Source: Lachnospiraceae bacterium
Lineage (GTDB): Bacteria > Bacillota > Clostridia > Lachnospirales > Lachnospiraceae
Direction: 5' to 3'
DNA length: 64,000 nucleotides
Assembly (NCBI GenBank): GCA_017483735.1
Contig: JAFUVF010000058.1
Coordinates: 62,001-126,000, forward strand
In this document: positions 15,990-25,446 of the stretch, one piece after another
Layout: each line of letters begins with the position of its first letter
Position numbering within the stretch: position 1 is the stretch's first letter
Program-made: the position numbers and the translations under genes
Notes under the pieces: model-generated
What the model was told of the DNA's origin: nothing
Databases searched by the model: none
The model's input: the letters and a program-made list of their open reading frames with translations, nothing else

Positions 15990-16572
15990 CAGCCTCCAAA
16001 AGCTCGTCGTACTCTTCGAAAGCGGGAAGATCTGGATTATCCTTCTTTATCGCCTCGGTGGATTTAAAGAGAAAGCCTGCCTTTGAAGCCTTTATCATGG
16101 CAAGGTCGTTGAAGGAATCGCCGCTTGCAATGGTGTCGTAGCCTATGGACTGCAATGCCTTTACTGTGCTTAGCTTGGAATTTTCGATGCGCATCTTAAA
16201 GTCCGTAATCTCGCCGTTATCCGCAACCACAAGCTCATTGCAGAATATGGTGGGCCAGCCCAGCTTCTTCATAAGGGGCGTTGCAAACTGTGTAAAGGTA
16301 TCGCTGATTATTATAACCTGAGTGAGCTCCCTTAAGGCATCCAGAAATTCCCTTGCACCGGGGATCGGGTCAATGGTGGAGATGGTATCCTGAATCTCCT
16401 TAAGTCCCAAGCCGTGCTCCTTAAGTATGCCGAGCCTCCAGCGCATAAGCTTGTCGTAATCGGGTTCATCCCTTGTGGTGCGTTTCAATTCGGGGATACC
16501 GCTTGCCTTCGAAAAGGCTATCCATATTTCGGGAACAAGCACTCCCTCAAGATCCAAACATACAATATTCAT
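15973..16572 (-). CDS. thrH: ThrH-like phosphoserine phosphatase / homoserine phosphotransferase
   Basis: A HAD-superfamily enzyme of 199 residues, matching ThrH along its full length: CLDLEGVLVPEIWIAF (nucleophile Asp in DLEG), TTRDEPDYDKLM, IISDTFTQF and ASGDSFNDLAM (metal Asp pair). In Pseudomonas ThrH dephosphorylates phosphoserine and can move phosphate to homoserine, so a role in serine or threonine synthesis is likely. GGAGAAATC-type purine-rich sequence precedes the ATG. It is the downstream gene of a minus-strand pair with the GH5 lipoprotein (26 bases apart) and overlaps the arginase-fold gene tail to tail. Confidence 0.88.
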   Translation of the reverse strand: MNIVCLDLEGVLVPEIWIAFSKASGIPELKRTTRDEPDYDKLMRWRLGILKEHGLGLKEIQDTISTIDPIPGAREFLDALRELTQVIIISDTFTQFATPLMKKLGWPTIFCNELVVADNGEITDFKMRIENSKLSTVKALQSIGYDTIASGDSFNDLAMIKASKAGFLFKSTEAIKKDNPDLPAFEEYDELLEAVKKAL

Positions 16573-16597
16573 TCTGATTTCTCCTTTTACTTCACTA

Positions 16598-17749
16598 TTA
16601 TTTTAACGAGCGGAAATAATCCCTTATCCATTTTCCGGATTCCTTTAGCTCATTGTCGCTCCAGCCTGAAACCGCATCGGAGGAGGCCGAAATAATACTG
16701 CTTGATTCATCCTTGTTTGCAAGGTTCCAGCACATACAGCTTATATTATATTTATCCAATGCGTCAAGCCACTCCCTTGCGGAGTCGAAATCATTGAAGC
16801 CGTTTCCCGAAGCCTCACAGGTTCCGAATTCGCTGACAAATATCGGAAGCCCGGCATCGGCGCATTTGATAAGGTGTCTTCGCAGGGAATCCTTGTGGGT
16901 TGCGGCATAGAAATGCATGGTATACATTATGTTTTCGTAGGGCAGAGGGTCGTTTAGGGCGCTCTCTATATCCTGACACCAATTCGGAGTTCCGACGAGG
17001 ATTACCGCATCGGGGTCATTGTTACGTATGACGGGAATTATCTCGTCCGCATAAGCCTTTACCTCGCTCCAGGAGCCGGCACCGTTGGGCTCGTTGCATA
17101 TCTCGTAGATAATATTTGTGTAGCCTCCGTAGGATGAGGACACCCAGGTAAAGAATTCCTTTGCCTGCTCCTTGTAGATATTGGGGTTTCCGTCTGACAG
17201 GATGTGCCAGTCCACGATGACGTACATACCGAGATTTGTGGCATGATTTATGCCGTTTAAGACGTAGTTATTTATCATGGAGCGGTCGCCGTTTGTGCAG
17301 TAGCCGGCATCCTCCGCCGTATAGAGAGCAAGGCGCACACAGTTGGTGCCAAAGTCATCCCGGAGAGTTCTAAATGTTTCCTCTGTCACAAATTGTGGAA
17401 ATTTCGATATTCCGTGGGTCGACATACCATAGAGGCGTATGGGCGCACCGTTCTGGTCAAGGAGCTTTCCGTCCTTAACCTTAAGTGCTCCGTGAGCCTC
17501 ACGGAAATTGCCGTTTGCGTTGGTGGGATTGAGCTGTACCTCGGGTGTGGAAACAGCTGCGACAGCAGTGTTCTCCGCAGTGGGCGCCTCTGTATCAGGT
17601 GCTCCCTCCTTAAGTGTATTAAGCTCCTCCTGCAGGCTGTCAATCTGCGCCTGCATAGAGGCTATCTCATCACTTTGTCCGCAGGCGCCAAGCAATAAAA
17701 CTGCAAGTAATGCAAGGATTAAATTAAAAATAAAGCTTTTCTTTTTCAT
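16598..17749 (-). CDS. Glycoside hydrolase family 5 cellulase-like lipoprotein
   Basis: A surface-anchored endoglucanase-type enzyme of about 383 residues. The signal peptide ends in LLLGAC. A short coiled coil (IASMQAQIDSLQEELN) and a Thr/Ala/Pro linker precede the catalytic barrel, which starts with GALKVKDGKLLDQNGAPIRL. The acid/base Glu lies in YEICNEPNG (residue about 220) and the nucleophile Glu in FVSEFGT (about 307), the GH5_2 pattern. Other conserved residues are MSTHG, RLAL, VDWH and MHFYAATH. The ATG at 17749 gives a proper lipoprotein signal although no Shine-Dalgarno site is visible; a TTG at 17797 is the other option. There is no carbohydrate-binding module or dockerin, so it probably trims short beta-glucans at the cell surface. 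Confidence 0.9.
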   Translation of the reverse strand: MKKKSFIFNLILALLAVLLLGACGQSDEIASMQAQIDSLQEELNTLKEGAPDTEAPTAENTAVAAVSTPEVQLNPTNANGNFREAHGALKVKDGKLLDQNGAPIRLYGMSTHGISKFPQFVTEETFRTLRDDFGTNCVRLALYTAEDAGYCTNGDRSMINNYVLNGINHATNLGMYVIVDWHILSDGNPNIYKEQAKEFFTWVSSSYGGYTNIIYEICNEPNGAGSWSEVKAYADEIIPVIRNNDPDAVILVGTPNWCQDIESALNDPLPYENIMYTMHFYAATHKDSLRRHLIKCADAGLPIFVSEFGTCEASGNGFNDFDSAREWLDALDKYNISCMCWNLANKDESSSIISASSDAVSGWSDNELKESGKWIRDYFRSLK

Positions 17750-17898
17750 AATGAGGATATTGTACTCTGTTTTTGCTTTTTTTTCAATAATTTTCAAAGT
17801 GGCGGCGTAAGCCCGGAAAGGGCAGTTAATTGTTGAAGTTTAGAGAAAATGATGATAAGATTATAAAGATTAAGGTCAGAGAAGAACCGGAGGAAAAA

Positions 17899-18837
17899 AT
17901 GGATATTTCTGTAGTTGTGCCGGTGTATGGCTGTCCCAACGCCATACCGGAATTGCATAGAAGACTGGTAGAAACCCTTGATAAAATGGGGGCTTCCTAT
18001 GAGATAATTCTAGTGGACGACTGCGATGAGATGGGATCGTGGGAGGAGGTAAAAAAGGTCGCCCTTAAGGATAAGAGAGTAAAGGCGATACATTTTACAA
18101 GAAACTGCGGTCAGGGAAGAGCCGTTGCGGCAGGAGTATACAAGGCGACAGGAGATTGGATTGTGCCCATGGACTGCGATTTGCAGGATGCACCGGAAAA
18201 CATTCCGATTCTGTATGATAAAGTCAGACAGGGTGGCTTGGACGTGGTCTTTGTGCGCAGACAGAAGAGAAAGGATTCCTTTATCGTTCAGAGCCTTTCA
18301 AAGCTCTTTCATAAGGTGTTCAGTTATCTTGCAGAGATTGACTTTGACTATTCCCTCGGAACATATTTGATTGCAAGCAAAAGAGCAGCGGATTATTTCA
18401 GAAAATCCAGAGACAGGGGCAGGGATTTTACTATGTTTCTTTTGTGGCTGGGTCTCAAGGCGGATTATGTGGAATTTGAGCATGACAGACGCTATGACGG
18501 CAAATCCTCCTTTACCTTCAGGAAAAAATGGGAGCACGCCATCAGCACTATGACTACATTTTCCAACAGAATACTCTATGTTCCCATAACAGTTGGGCTT
18601 GCGGCGGCAGTGGGCTCAGTGCTCTACGTGCTGTTCGTGTTTGCTCAGTTTATACTAAAGATAAACAATCCGGAGGGCTGGAATACTCTGGCGGCGGCGC
18701 TGTTCTTCTTTTCGGGTCTTATATTGAGTACGCTCGGAGTTATCGGAGTGTATCTCGGCAATATCTTTGATATGAACAAGGACAGACCGCTCTATGTTAT
18801 TCAGGAAGAGATAAACTGTGACGAGGAGAATCAGTAA
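17899..18837 (+). CDS. Polyprenyl-phosphate glycosyltransferase (GT2, DPM1-like) with two C-terminal helices
   Basis: Transfers a sugar from a nucleotide donor to a polyprenyl phosphate on the inner membrane face, judging from its family (dolichyl-phosphate mannose synthase, ArnC, GtrB). Sequence: ISVVVPVYGC, ILVDDCDEMG, FTRNCGQGRAVAAG, MDCDLQDAPE (the DxD-type metal site) and FEHDRRYDGKSSFTFRKK. Two membrane helices follow near residues 235-260 and 272-295. The start with GGAGG just upstream yields 312 residues. It is clearly paralogous to the protein at 51987-52910. The next gene encodes a large membrane protein and overlaps it by 20 bases, the usual arrangement of a lipid-sugar synthase with a GT-C transferase or flippase. 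The sugar is unknown. Confidence 0.9.
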   Translation: MDISVVVPVYGCPNAIPELHRRLVETLDKMGASYEIILVDDCDEMGSWEEVKKVALKDKRVKAIHFTRNCGQGRAVAAGVYKATGDWIVPMDCDLQDAPENIPILYDKVRQGGLDVVFVRRQKRKDSFIVQSLSKLFHKVFSYLAEIDFDYSLGTYLIASKRAADYFRKSRDRGRDFTMFLLWLGLKADYVEFEHDRRYDGKSSFTFRKKWEHAISTMTTFSNRILYVPITVGLAAAVGSVLYVLFVFAQFILKINNPEGWNTLAAALFFFSGLILSTLGVIGVYLGNIFDMNKDRPLYVIQEEINCDEENQ

Positions 18838-20584
18838 GATAAAATATTACAGCTTGCTATGCTTTGCGGTTGCCGTATTCTCGGTAGCCGTATTGTTTGT
18901 AATATGTTTTTTTCAGGCTCCCTTTATGATGACCAATGATAATTTTTATTTAAAAAGCATTGCATCGGGGGAGGTAACGGGAGCGTATGAGACACATCTT
19001 TACTATATGGGTATAATATCCGGTATGATTATAAAGCTCGGATATATGATCCTTCCCAATGCGCCGATGTTTGGAATGTTTTTTTGTTTTTCCACGGCGG
19101 CAATGCTTTCATATACCTTATACCGGCTGCTTTTTTCCTGCAAAAGACTGATAAGTGCAGCTTTACTTCTTTTTGTATATTTATTTACGGTATATGCTTT
19201 TTTTATACAGCATATAATTAAGACGGAATTTACAGCCATAACCGGATTTGTGGGGGCGGCGGGTGTTTTTTCTATGTATCTATTGGAGGAGGAAAAGCCC
19301 TTTAGGGAATATTTAAAGGCGCTTATACCTTTTGTCATTTTTTCCCTTTGGTCCGTGGGTATACGGGACAAGGCGTATTTAATGCTTCTGCCATTTGTCG
19401 GGATGATTCTTTTTGGAAAGTTTTTAAATATTTTTTTAAAGAAAAATCACAAGTCAGAAGAATACAAAAATTTTGCGGCGCTCTTGATTGCGTGTATCGC
19501 CGTGACGGTAACAGGATGCGGGATGAATGTAATAGCGTATTCAGGAAATGAGTGGAAGGAGTTTAAGCGCTATACCGATGCAAGTGAGAAGGTCTACGAT
19601 TTTTATGGATATCCTGATTATGATGAGAACGAGGAGCTTTACAGCGGGCTTGGCATTACCCGCTCATCATATATAGCCGCCACCGAACATTACAATATAC
19701 TTTTGGATCCTGCCATAAATGCAGACAGTATGGAAAGGCTGGCATACGAGGGAGAGCTTTTGTACAATTCAAAAAGGGGGAGCTTTTCCGATACCATTAA
19801 GGATATTTTTCAAAAATTTATTGAGAGAAACTTTACCACCTATACCGAACGACCTATAAATATCCTTGCATACCTTTTGTATATCATTGTGTTTATTCTC
19901 GCAGTTCTTTCAAAGAGCAGGAGGGCAGTATTTGATATTTGCTGCATCTTTTTTGCAGGGAGCTTTCTGTGGGTGTATCTGATCTACGGAGGGCGTTTTC
20001 CGTCGAGAGTCACACAGATAATTTTTGTTTGTGAGATAGTGCTTTTAGTAGGGGTGGTAATCAAACGAAAATTGTGGGAGAAGAAGCCTGCAGGCATATT
20101 CTTGTATGTAGGAATCATACTTATCATCTTATCTGCTATACGCTTCGGGCTTCCCGTGGCAAAGAAGCAGATTGGAGAGGTGCAAAGCTGGTACGATTTC
20201 AGCGTTTGCTTCAGAGAGCTTGAAGAATACCTTTCTAAGCACCCGGAAAATCATTATTATTTTGATATGTCACATCTGTACTATATGGAGGAAACTCTCG
20301 GAAAGCCCGGAGAATACGAGAATTATGTATATATGGGAAGCTGGATGCCAAACAGCCCGTGGTATGACGAAAAGCTGCGCTCATGGGGAATAGAGGATGT
20401 GGGAGCTGCGCTTATTGATAAAAAAGATGTTTATCTGATTTATCAGCCGGTGGATTTTGATACAAGGGATTTTCTCGATGATTATTATGCAGAGCATTAT
20501 CCCGGATGTAGGTTAAGGGTAGTGGATAGATTTGTCGCATCAAACGGAATGGAATATGAGATATTAAAGGGGTACAGAGAATAG
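18818..20584 (+). CDS. Multi-spanning membrane protein, possible GT-C type glycosyltransferase
   Basis: About 588 residues with roughly ten hydrophobic helices in the first 440, then an extracytoplasmic C-terminal part of about 130 residues. Early in the chain there is MTNDNFYLKSIASGE between helices 1 and 2; an acidic residue in this loop is typical of GT-C transferases that use polyprenyl-phosphate sugars. I recognise no named family. The GTG start at 18818 lies inside the preceding glycosyltransferase gene and has an AGGAAGAGA site. The C-terminal part has many Tyr, Asp and Glu residues. From its neighbour, it may use or flip the lipid-linked sugar made by that enzyme; this is inference. 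Confidence 0.7.
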   Translation: MTRRISKIKYYSLLCFAVAVFSVAVLFVICFFQAPFMMTNDNFYLKSIASGEVTGAYETHLYYMGIISGMIIKLGYMILPNAPMFGMFFCFSTAAMLSYTLYRLLFSCKRLISAALLLFVYLFTVYAFFIQHIIKTEFTAITGFVGAAGVFSMYLLEEEKPFREYLKALIPFVIFSLWSVGIRDKAYLMLLPFVGMILFGKFLNIFLKKNHKSEEYKNFAALLIACIAVTVTGCGMNVIAYSGNEWKEFKRYTDASEKVYDFYGYPDYDENEELYSGLGITRSSYIAATEHYNILLDPAINADSMERLAYEGELLYNSKRGSFSDTIKDIFQKFIERNFTTYTERPINILAYLLYIIVFILAVLSKSRRAVFDICCIFFAGSFLWVYLIYGGRFPSRVTQIIFVCEIVLLVGVVIKRKLWEKKPAGIFLYVGIILIILSAIRFGLPVAKKQIGEVQSWYDFSVCFRELEEYLSKHPENHYYFDMSHLYYMEETLGKPGEYENYVYMGSWMPNSPWYDEKLRSWGIEDVGAALIDKKDVYLIYQPVDFDTRDFLDDYYAEHYPGCRLRVVDRFVASNGMEYEILKGYRE

Positions 20585-21886
20585 ATGGGTGTTGTGCTTC
20601 CGGATGAATATTGTCTTCGTATGAAGGAGCTTCTTAGGGATGAGTACGACGCTTTTATGGCAGAATATGAGAAGGCTCCCTTAAGCGGTCTTCGGATAAA
20701 TCCGCTAAAGCGTGACAGAAGCGGAAAGACGCTTTACGAAAAAATCAAAAAGAACGAAGAATTGAAGAGAAGTCTGGGGCTTTTGTCCGATATAAGCTGG
20801 GCGGGGGCTTCAAAGGGGTATTACTACAATCCCGAAGCCGAACCCGGAAAGCATCCGTTACATTCTGCGGGAGCCTATTATATTCAGGAGCCTTCGGCAA
20901 TGTCGGTGGTGCCTCTTTTGAAGGTCAAACCGGGAGAGCGTGTGCTTGACCTCTGTGCGGCACCGGGAGGAAAGAGTACCCAGATAGCGGAATATCTAAG
21001 GGGAAAGGGACTATTATTCACAAACGAGATAAACTCATCGAGAGCGAGAATCCTTTCCGAGAATATTGAGCGTATGGGTATAGGGAATGCCATAGTTTCG
21101 AATGAAAGTCCCAAGCGCCTTTTGGATGCATTTCCGGAATACTTCGACAGGGTTTTGGTGGATGCGCCCTGCTCCGGCGAGGGAATGTTCAGAAAAAACA
21201 ATGAAGCAATAGCGGAGTGGAGCGTTGCAAATGTGGAGCTCTGCGGAAACCGTCAGGATGAAATACTGGATATTGCGGCAGGGCTTTTGAGAACCGGAGG
21301 AAGGCTTGTCTATTCGACCTGTACCTTTGAAAGGACGGAGGACGAGGGAGCGGTAGAAAGATTTCTGGAGAGACATACGGAATTTAAGTGCCTCGATATG
21401 CACCGCATAATGCCGCATAGGGAAGCCGGAGAGGGGCATTTTGCCGCTGTGCTTATAAAGGGCGAGGAGCAGGAAAGGGAGGATGTGCCTGCAGTATCTG
21501 ACGCAGTAAAAGAGGTGGGCTTCGGAGAAAATATATATGAGGTTCCTATGGACTTTCCGGATGTAAGAGGACTTAAAATACTGCGCTACGGGCTCCATAC
21601 CGGGATTAAGAAAAAGGGAAGAACAGAGCCTGCACACGCTGCGGCGCTTGCGGCGGATATGACAAAGCTTACAAATATATGTGACCTTAAAGCAGAGGAT
21701 ATCAGAGTGCGGCAGTATCTGAACGGACAGACCTTTGCGGTGTCCGACAAGGAAGCTGTCGGAGATGGAAGCGGCTGGTATATAATATGCACAGAGGGAT
21801 TTTCTCTGGGCTGGGGAAAGCTTGTGAACGGCACAATGAAGAATCATTATCCCAAGGGGCTCAGGATAAATTATCAATATATATGA
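20585..21886 (+). CDS. RsmF/NOP2-family RNA cytosine-C5 methyltransferase
   Basis: Methylates cytosine in rRNA or tRNA with S-adenosylmethionine. Residues about 90-300 carry the NOL1/NOP2/Sun core: SAM motif LDLCAAPGGKST, motif IV VDAPCSGEGMF with its Cys, and motif VI YSTCTFERTEDE with the catalytic Cys. The N-terminal part (LSGLRINPLK) and the C-terminal PUA-like part (LNGQTFAVSDKE; GWYIICTEGFSLGWGKLVNG) match the RsmF (YebU) subgroup. It begins at the base after the stop of the membrane protein gene and overlaps the pseudouridine synthase gene by ATGA. The two are therefore a coupled RNA-modification pair. Confidence 0.9.
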   Translation: MGVVLPDEYCLRMKELLRDEYDAFMAEYEKAPLSGLRINPLKRDRSGKTLYEKIKKNEELKRSLGLLSDISWAGASKGYYYNPEAEPGKHPLHSAGAYYIQEPSAMSVVPLLKVKPGERVLDLCAAPGGKSTQIAEYLRGKGLLFTNEINSSRARILSENIERMGIGNAIVSNESPKRLLDAFPEYFDRVLVDAPCSGEGMFRKNNEAIAEWSVANVELCGNRQDEILDIAAGLLRTGGRLVYSTCTFERTEDEGAVERFLERHTEFKCLDMHRIMPHREAGEGHFAAVLIKGEEQEREDVPAVSDAVKEVGFGENIYEVPMDFPDVRGLKILRYGLHTGIKKKGRTEPAHAAALAADMTKLTNICDLKAEDIRVRQYLNGQTFAVSDKEAVGDGSGWYIICTEGFSLGWGKLVNGTMKNHYPKGLRINYQYI

Positions 21887-22599
21887 AAACGGAAATTCTG
21901 TATGAGGACAATTCCATAATAGTAGTCTACAAGCCCGCAGGTCTTGCCACACAGACTGCAAGAATCGGCGAGGAGGATGCGGAGAGCGAGATAAGGAATT
22001 ATCTTGCAAGGACAGGTGGCAAAAATACATATGTTGGAGTTGTTCACAGGCTTGATCAGCCCGTGGAGGGCATTTTGGTATTTGCAAAGACCCGCAGGGC
22101 AGCAGCAACGCTTTCTGAGGATTTGGGAACGGAGACAGCGGGAAAGGATTATATTGCAGCGGTATATATTGACGATAAGGACGCATTGAAAGACAAAGAA
22201 AGAACTCTTACTGATTACATATACAAGGATAAAAACGGCAGGGCAAAAATAGCAAAGACCGAAGCGGAGATAAAGAATAATAATGCAAAAAGGGCTGTAC
22301 TTACTTATAGTGTCATTGGGGAAGGCAATGAGAATGGGATTGCCTTTTTGAGGGTGGTGCTTCATACTGGAAGATTTCATCAGATACGAGCACAGCTTTC
22401 AAATGCAGGACTTCCCATACTGGGGGATTTAAAGTATGGAAATGACGTATCAATTAAATTAAGCGAAGGGCTTAATATAAGGACAGTGGCGCTATGCGCT
22501 GACAGATTGAGCTTCACACATCCCGACATGGGGAAGAGTATGAATTTTTCGGTAAACGCAAGAAAACCGATTTTTGGAGAAATATATGGCAAGGCTTAG
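21883..22599 (+). CDS. RluA-family pseudouridine synthase
   Basis: Converts uridine to pseudouridine in rRNA or tRNA. The catalytic Asp lies in the RluA motif VHRLDQPVEGILVFAK. Other conserved parts are VVYKPAGLATQ, GKDYIAAV and the C-terminal HTGRFHQIRAQL. At 238 residues it has only the catalytic domain and lacks an S4 domain, like short RluA paralogs in Clostridia. The ATG overlaps the stop of the preceding methyltransferase gene (ATGA). Its own 3' end overlaps the start of the O-antigen-ligase-like gene by 14 bases. The exact target base cannot be told. Confidence 0.88.
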   Translation: MKTEILYEDNSIIVVYKPAGLATQTARIGEEDAESEIRNYLARTGGKNTYVGVVHRLDQPVEGILVFAKTRRAAATLSEDLGTETAGKDYIAAVYIDDKDALKDKERTLTDYIYKDKNGRAKIAKTEAEIKNNNAKRAVLTYSVIGEGNENGIAFLRVVLHTGRFHQIRAQLSNAGLPILGDLKYGNDVSIKLSEGLNIRTVALCADRLSFTHPDMGKSMNFSVNARKPIFGEIYGKA

Positions 22600-24034
22600 A
22601 AAGAATGATGAAAAACTAAATGCAAAGTCAACGTTTTCAAGTGTCGTAGAGGTACTTATAGATATAGCGGTATCTCTATATATATTCCTTTTGTTCGTAT
22701 GGCAGCCTTTATACTATACGGAAGGCTATGCGCATATCGGCTCCGACAAGGGTTATTTCTATATGGCAGCAATACGCCGTTTTGCTCCGGTTATGTCAGT
22801 TCTTTTTGCGCTATATCTGACAGCTTCCATGGTAGAATTTATAAGGAGAAAGACCTCTATGAAGGATGCGGTCAGAGGATTAATAAACAGCCTTTCTGTC
22901 ACTGATATTGCCGTGCTTTTCTTCATGGCAGGCGTTGTGATCTCCTATTCCTTTTCCGATTATAAGGAGGATGTTCTGTGGGGAGCTCCCGGCTGGTATA
23001 TAGGCATGGTACCGCTGCTCGCAATGGGAAGCGCATATTTTTTCATATCAAGGTTTTTCGGAAGACATCTTATTGTGTTTTTATCCTTTATGCCGACATC
23101 ATTTATAGTCTTTGTGCTGGGAATATTGAATCGTGCGGGAGTGTATCCGATAGAAATGGAGAGTGCAGGCCCCTCGTTTATATCCACCATTGGAAATATA
23201 AATTGGTACTGCGGATATCTTACGGTGGCGCTGTTTGCCGGAGTAGGTCTTCTGTACGGGATGCTGCTTTTTTATGAAGACATTGGATTCAAATACAAAG
23301 ACATAGTCATTGAATTACTTTTTGCATATGCGCTTATTGGGATAATATCGCTTTTCACACAGGGGAGTGACAGCGGAAAGCTTGCATTTTTTGCCGTGGT
23401 GCTCTTGTCGATTTATGTTCTGCTGCGCTTGCGAGGCTTTGCAGTGAGGCTTTCAAACATCTATGCCGGTGTCATTGCATTTTTGTTTTTGGCGGGAGTC
23501 ATTTTGATAGCTTATAACACCATGACGGAAGGCAGGCTTAGCGTAAGACTTCCGGAGTGGACGGCGAAATATCTGATTTTCGACGATACCTGGGGGAGTC
23601 GCAGAGGACGTACCTGGAGGGAAGGGATTGAAACATTTCTGGCACAAACTCCGATACATAAGCTTTTCGGAGTCGGACCCGACGGAATGTCTGCATATAT
23701 GTACAGTGAAGTAAATGAAGAAATCTTCGCTGAAGTAAGCACTGTATGGGGAGGCAAAAGGCTTACCAATGCACATGGGGAATGGCTGACGATACTGGTA
23801 AATGAAGGAATATTTGGATGCATCTCATTTATTGCTCTTATAATAAGTGCAATCCTTCGGTTTTTGGGAAACAAAAAGAGGGATATCCTTGTGTTTGCCT
23901 GCGGGCTTTCAGTTTTTGCGTACACGGTAAATAATTCTTTCAGTTTTGAAACGCTGATGAATATGCCGACAATGTTTGTGTTTCTGGCTTTGGGAGAGTG
24001 TTATTTAAGGAAAGCCTCTCAAAGGAAGGTCTGA
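22586..24034 (+). CDS. O-antigen ligase (Wzy_C) family membrane protein
   Basis: A polytopic protein of about 482 residues with around twelve helices. Family members ligate or polymerise lipid-linked glycans on the outer membrane face. The large extracytoplasmic loop before the last helices carries the Wzy_C pattern: LFGVGPDGMSAYM and then TNAHGEWLTILVNEGIFGCI, where the His/Gly-rich stretch is conserved. The ATG at 22586 has GGAGA upstream. It overlaps the pseudouridine synthase gene. Its 3' end overlaps the convergent membrane protein gene by 16 bases. It may act on the same lipid-linked sugar as the glycosyltransferase and membrane protein upstream. Confidence 0.82.
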   Translation: MARLRKNDEKLNAKSTFSSVVEVLIDIAVSLYIFLLFVWQPLYYTEGYAHIGSDKGYFYMAAIRRFAPVMSVLFALYLTASMVEFIRRKTSMKDAVRGLINSLSVTDIAVLFFMAGVVISYSFSDYKEDVLWGAPGWYIGMVPLLAMGSAYFFISRFFGRHLIVFLSFMPTSFIVFVLGILNRAGVYPIEMESAGPSFISTIGNINWYCGYLTVALFAGVGLLYGMLLFYEDIGFKYKDIVIELLFAYALIGIISLFTQGSDSGKLAFFAVVLLSIYVLLRLRGFAVRLSNIYAGVIAFLFLAGVILIAYNTMTEGRLSVRLPEWTAKYLIFDDTWGSRRGRTWREGIETFLAQTPIHKLFGVGPDGMSAYMYSEVNEEIFAEVSTVWGGKRLTNAHGEWLTILVNEGIFGCISFIALIISAILRFLGNKKRDILVFACGLSVFAYTVNNSFSFETLMNMPTMFVFLALGECYLRKASQRKV

Positions 24035-25290
24035 CCGTCAAATATTATTCTGAAATAGTTTATTCCGTAGATGAGATGAAGCAGGTATGCGCTCCATTGT
24101 AGAGCACAAAATATGCGCTCCGGTAAAAGGGTGCGGGTCCTGGTATCGGTATCCTTAAAGACCGCCCTCGTCCTTTCTATAAGCAGGAATAGGGATGTGA
24201 GAAATACAAAAAATATACCGTACTGGTATCCCCATGAGAAATCGAAATCATATGCCTCGGATCCCTTGATATATAGGAAAAATGCGGTGCAAAAGCTTAC
24301 TATATACAATAGCCATGAAGCCTTGTAGGAAAGATATAAAATATTGTTTTTTTCGTATTTTTTGCAGCACGGAAGCGCTCCGCATATAAGCACGACTATC
24401 GGGAAAAGCATTGCTAACGGTATGGACAGGGGAATATTGGTACAGAATCTCGACCATATTTTTCCAAAGGAAAAGGCAAGTCCTGTATCATCAGCCGCAC
24501 CGCCGTCAAAGGAAACAATGTACTGAAACAGCAGATTTATGAGGGTGGGAATAAAGCTAAGAGAAAGCCGTAAAATATCCGGAAAGTTCTCAAAGCCTGC
24601 GGCAATGAGGGCTGTGAGAAGCATGAGCCCTGCAGTAATTAAAAATATAATGGTAAAGCTGGGCTTTGCCATGGTGGATAAAAGGAGCAAAACCGCAAAA
24701 GCAGCGTATTCAGATAGGGAGGTATCGCTTTTATTAAGCTTACCAAACAGAGCCGTAAACTCAAAAAATGTAAGAACCGCAAAGCCTCTCGCTACAAGAT
24801 ACGTGGCATTGTGCCATGGATTTGCAGAAAAAACTCCGGAGTATTTTGCGTCGGGAAGCACCAATATCGAAATGCCGGGTATATCGTAGAGCATTGAGAC
24901 AAACAAAAGAGAAAATAGTAATACAGTATTAAAAAAAGGAGCAAGCCTTCCGGAGAAAAAACGGTCAAAAAATATTTTGAGCACAATAGGACATATGGAA
25001 TTTAACAGCATTGCTGCGACAGATATGGAAAGCGCATGGTTCGGGGAAAGGAAAATATCTATTGCCTGTCCCAGTCTGAAAAAGAGAGGATATGTAAATA
25101 TGCGCCCCGGATATTCGCCAAGCATTACCGCAACATATGCCGTCATATCCGAGGGGTATCTTTCGTGTACCATTCTCGCCTGACGGTAGAACAGCAGCAG
25201 GGTAATATAGGAATAAAGCGCCAAAAGTATGATAAAAACGGCGATATTAAGAAAGCCTTCTCTTTTTTTGCGGATTGTTAAGGTGTCCAT
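24019..25290 (-). CDS. Polytopic membrane protein of unknown function
   Basis: 423 residues with ten or more hydrophobic helices; no family recognised. Readable marks are a long early loop (RQARMVHERYPSDMTAYVAVMLGEY), FSANPWHNATYLVARGF near the middle, and several aromatic-rich helices. The arrangement of an acidic first loop (SDM) and scattered aromatic residues is compatible with a GT-C transferase or a polysaccharide-handling protein, but this is weak. Its 3' end overlaps the O-antigen-ligase-like gene tail to tail, so the two genes belong to different transcripts. Confidence 0.7.
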   Translation of the reverse strand: MDTLTIRKKREGFLNIAVFIILLALYSYITLLLFYRQARMVHERYPSDMTAYVAVMLGEYPGRIFTYPLFFRLGQAIDIFLSPNHALSISVAAMLLNSICPIVLKIFFDRFFSGRLAPFFNTVLLFSLLFVSMLYDIPGISILVLPDAKYSGVFSANPWHNATYLVARGFAVLTFFEFTALFGKLNKSDTSLSEYAAFAVLLLLSTMAKPSFTIIFLITAGLMLLTALIAAGFENFPDILRLSLSFIPTLINLLFQYIVSFDGGAADDTGLAFSFGKIWSRFCTNIPLSIPLAMLFPIVVLICGALPCCKKYEKNNILYLSYKASWLLYIVSFCTAFFLYIKGSEAYDFDFSWGYQYGIFFVFLTSLFLLIERTRAVFKDTDTRTRTLLPERIFCALQWSAYLLHLIYGINYFRIIFDGQTFL

Positions 25291-25351
25291 TTGAAAGTAT
25301 TCTACGCTAAAGAACGTATTAAGTCAACTAAGGAAGCGGCGTGGATAATTC

Positions 25352-25380
25352 TTGTGTCAGTGGGAAAATCGTGATAAACT
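25352..25380 (+). promoter_or_regulatory. Promoter of the gene at 25447
   Basis: TTGTGT (25352-25357), 17-base spacer, TAAACT (25375-25380), with TG one base before the -10 box (extended -10, 25372-25380). This leaves a leader of about 60 bases to the ATG. Confidence 0.5.
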
Positions 25381-25446
25381 ATAAGGACAATAAAGATTGA
25401 TAACAATATGGTTTCAAGGACAGTCAAATTCATAGGAGGATAGGAA

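Noticed and set aside
21035..22186. 383-codon frame on the minus strand
   Set aside because: It lies opposite the methyltransferase and pseudouridine synthase genes, has no domain, ribosome site or promoter, and its composition is that of a reading-frame shadow.
24019..25290. Calling the membrane protein a flippase or Wzx
   Set aside because: Helix count and composition fit many families and no diagnostic motif is visible, so it is left without a function.
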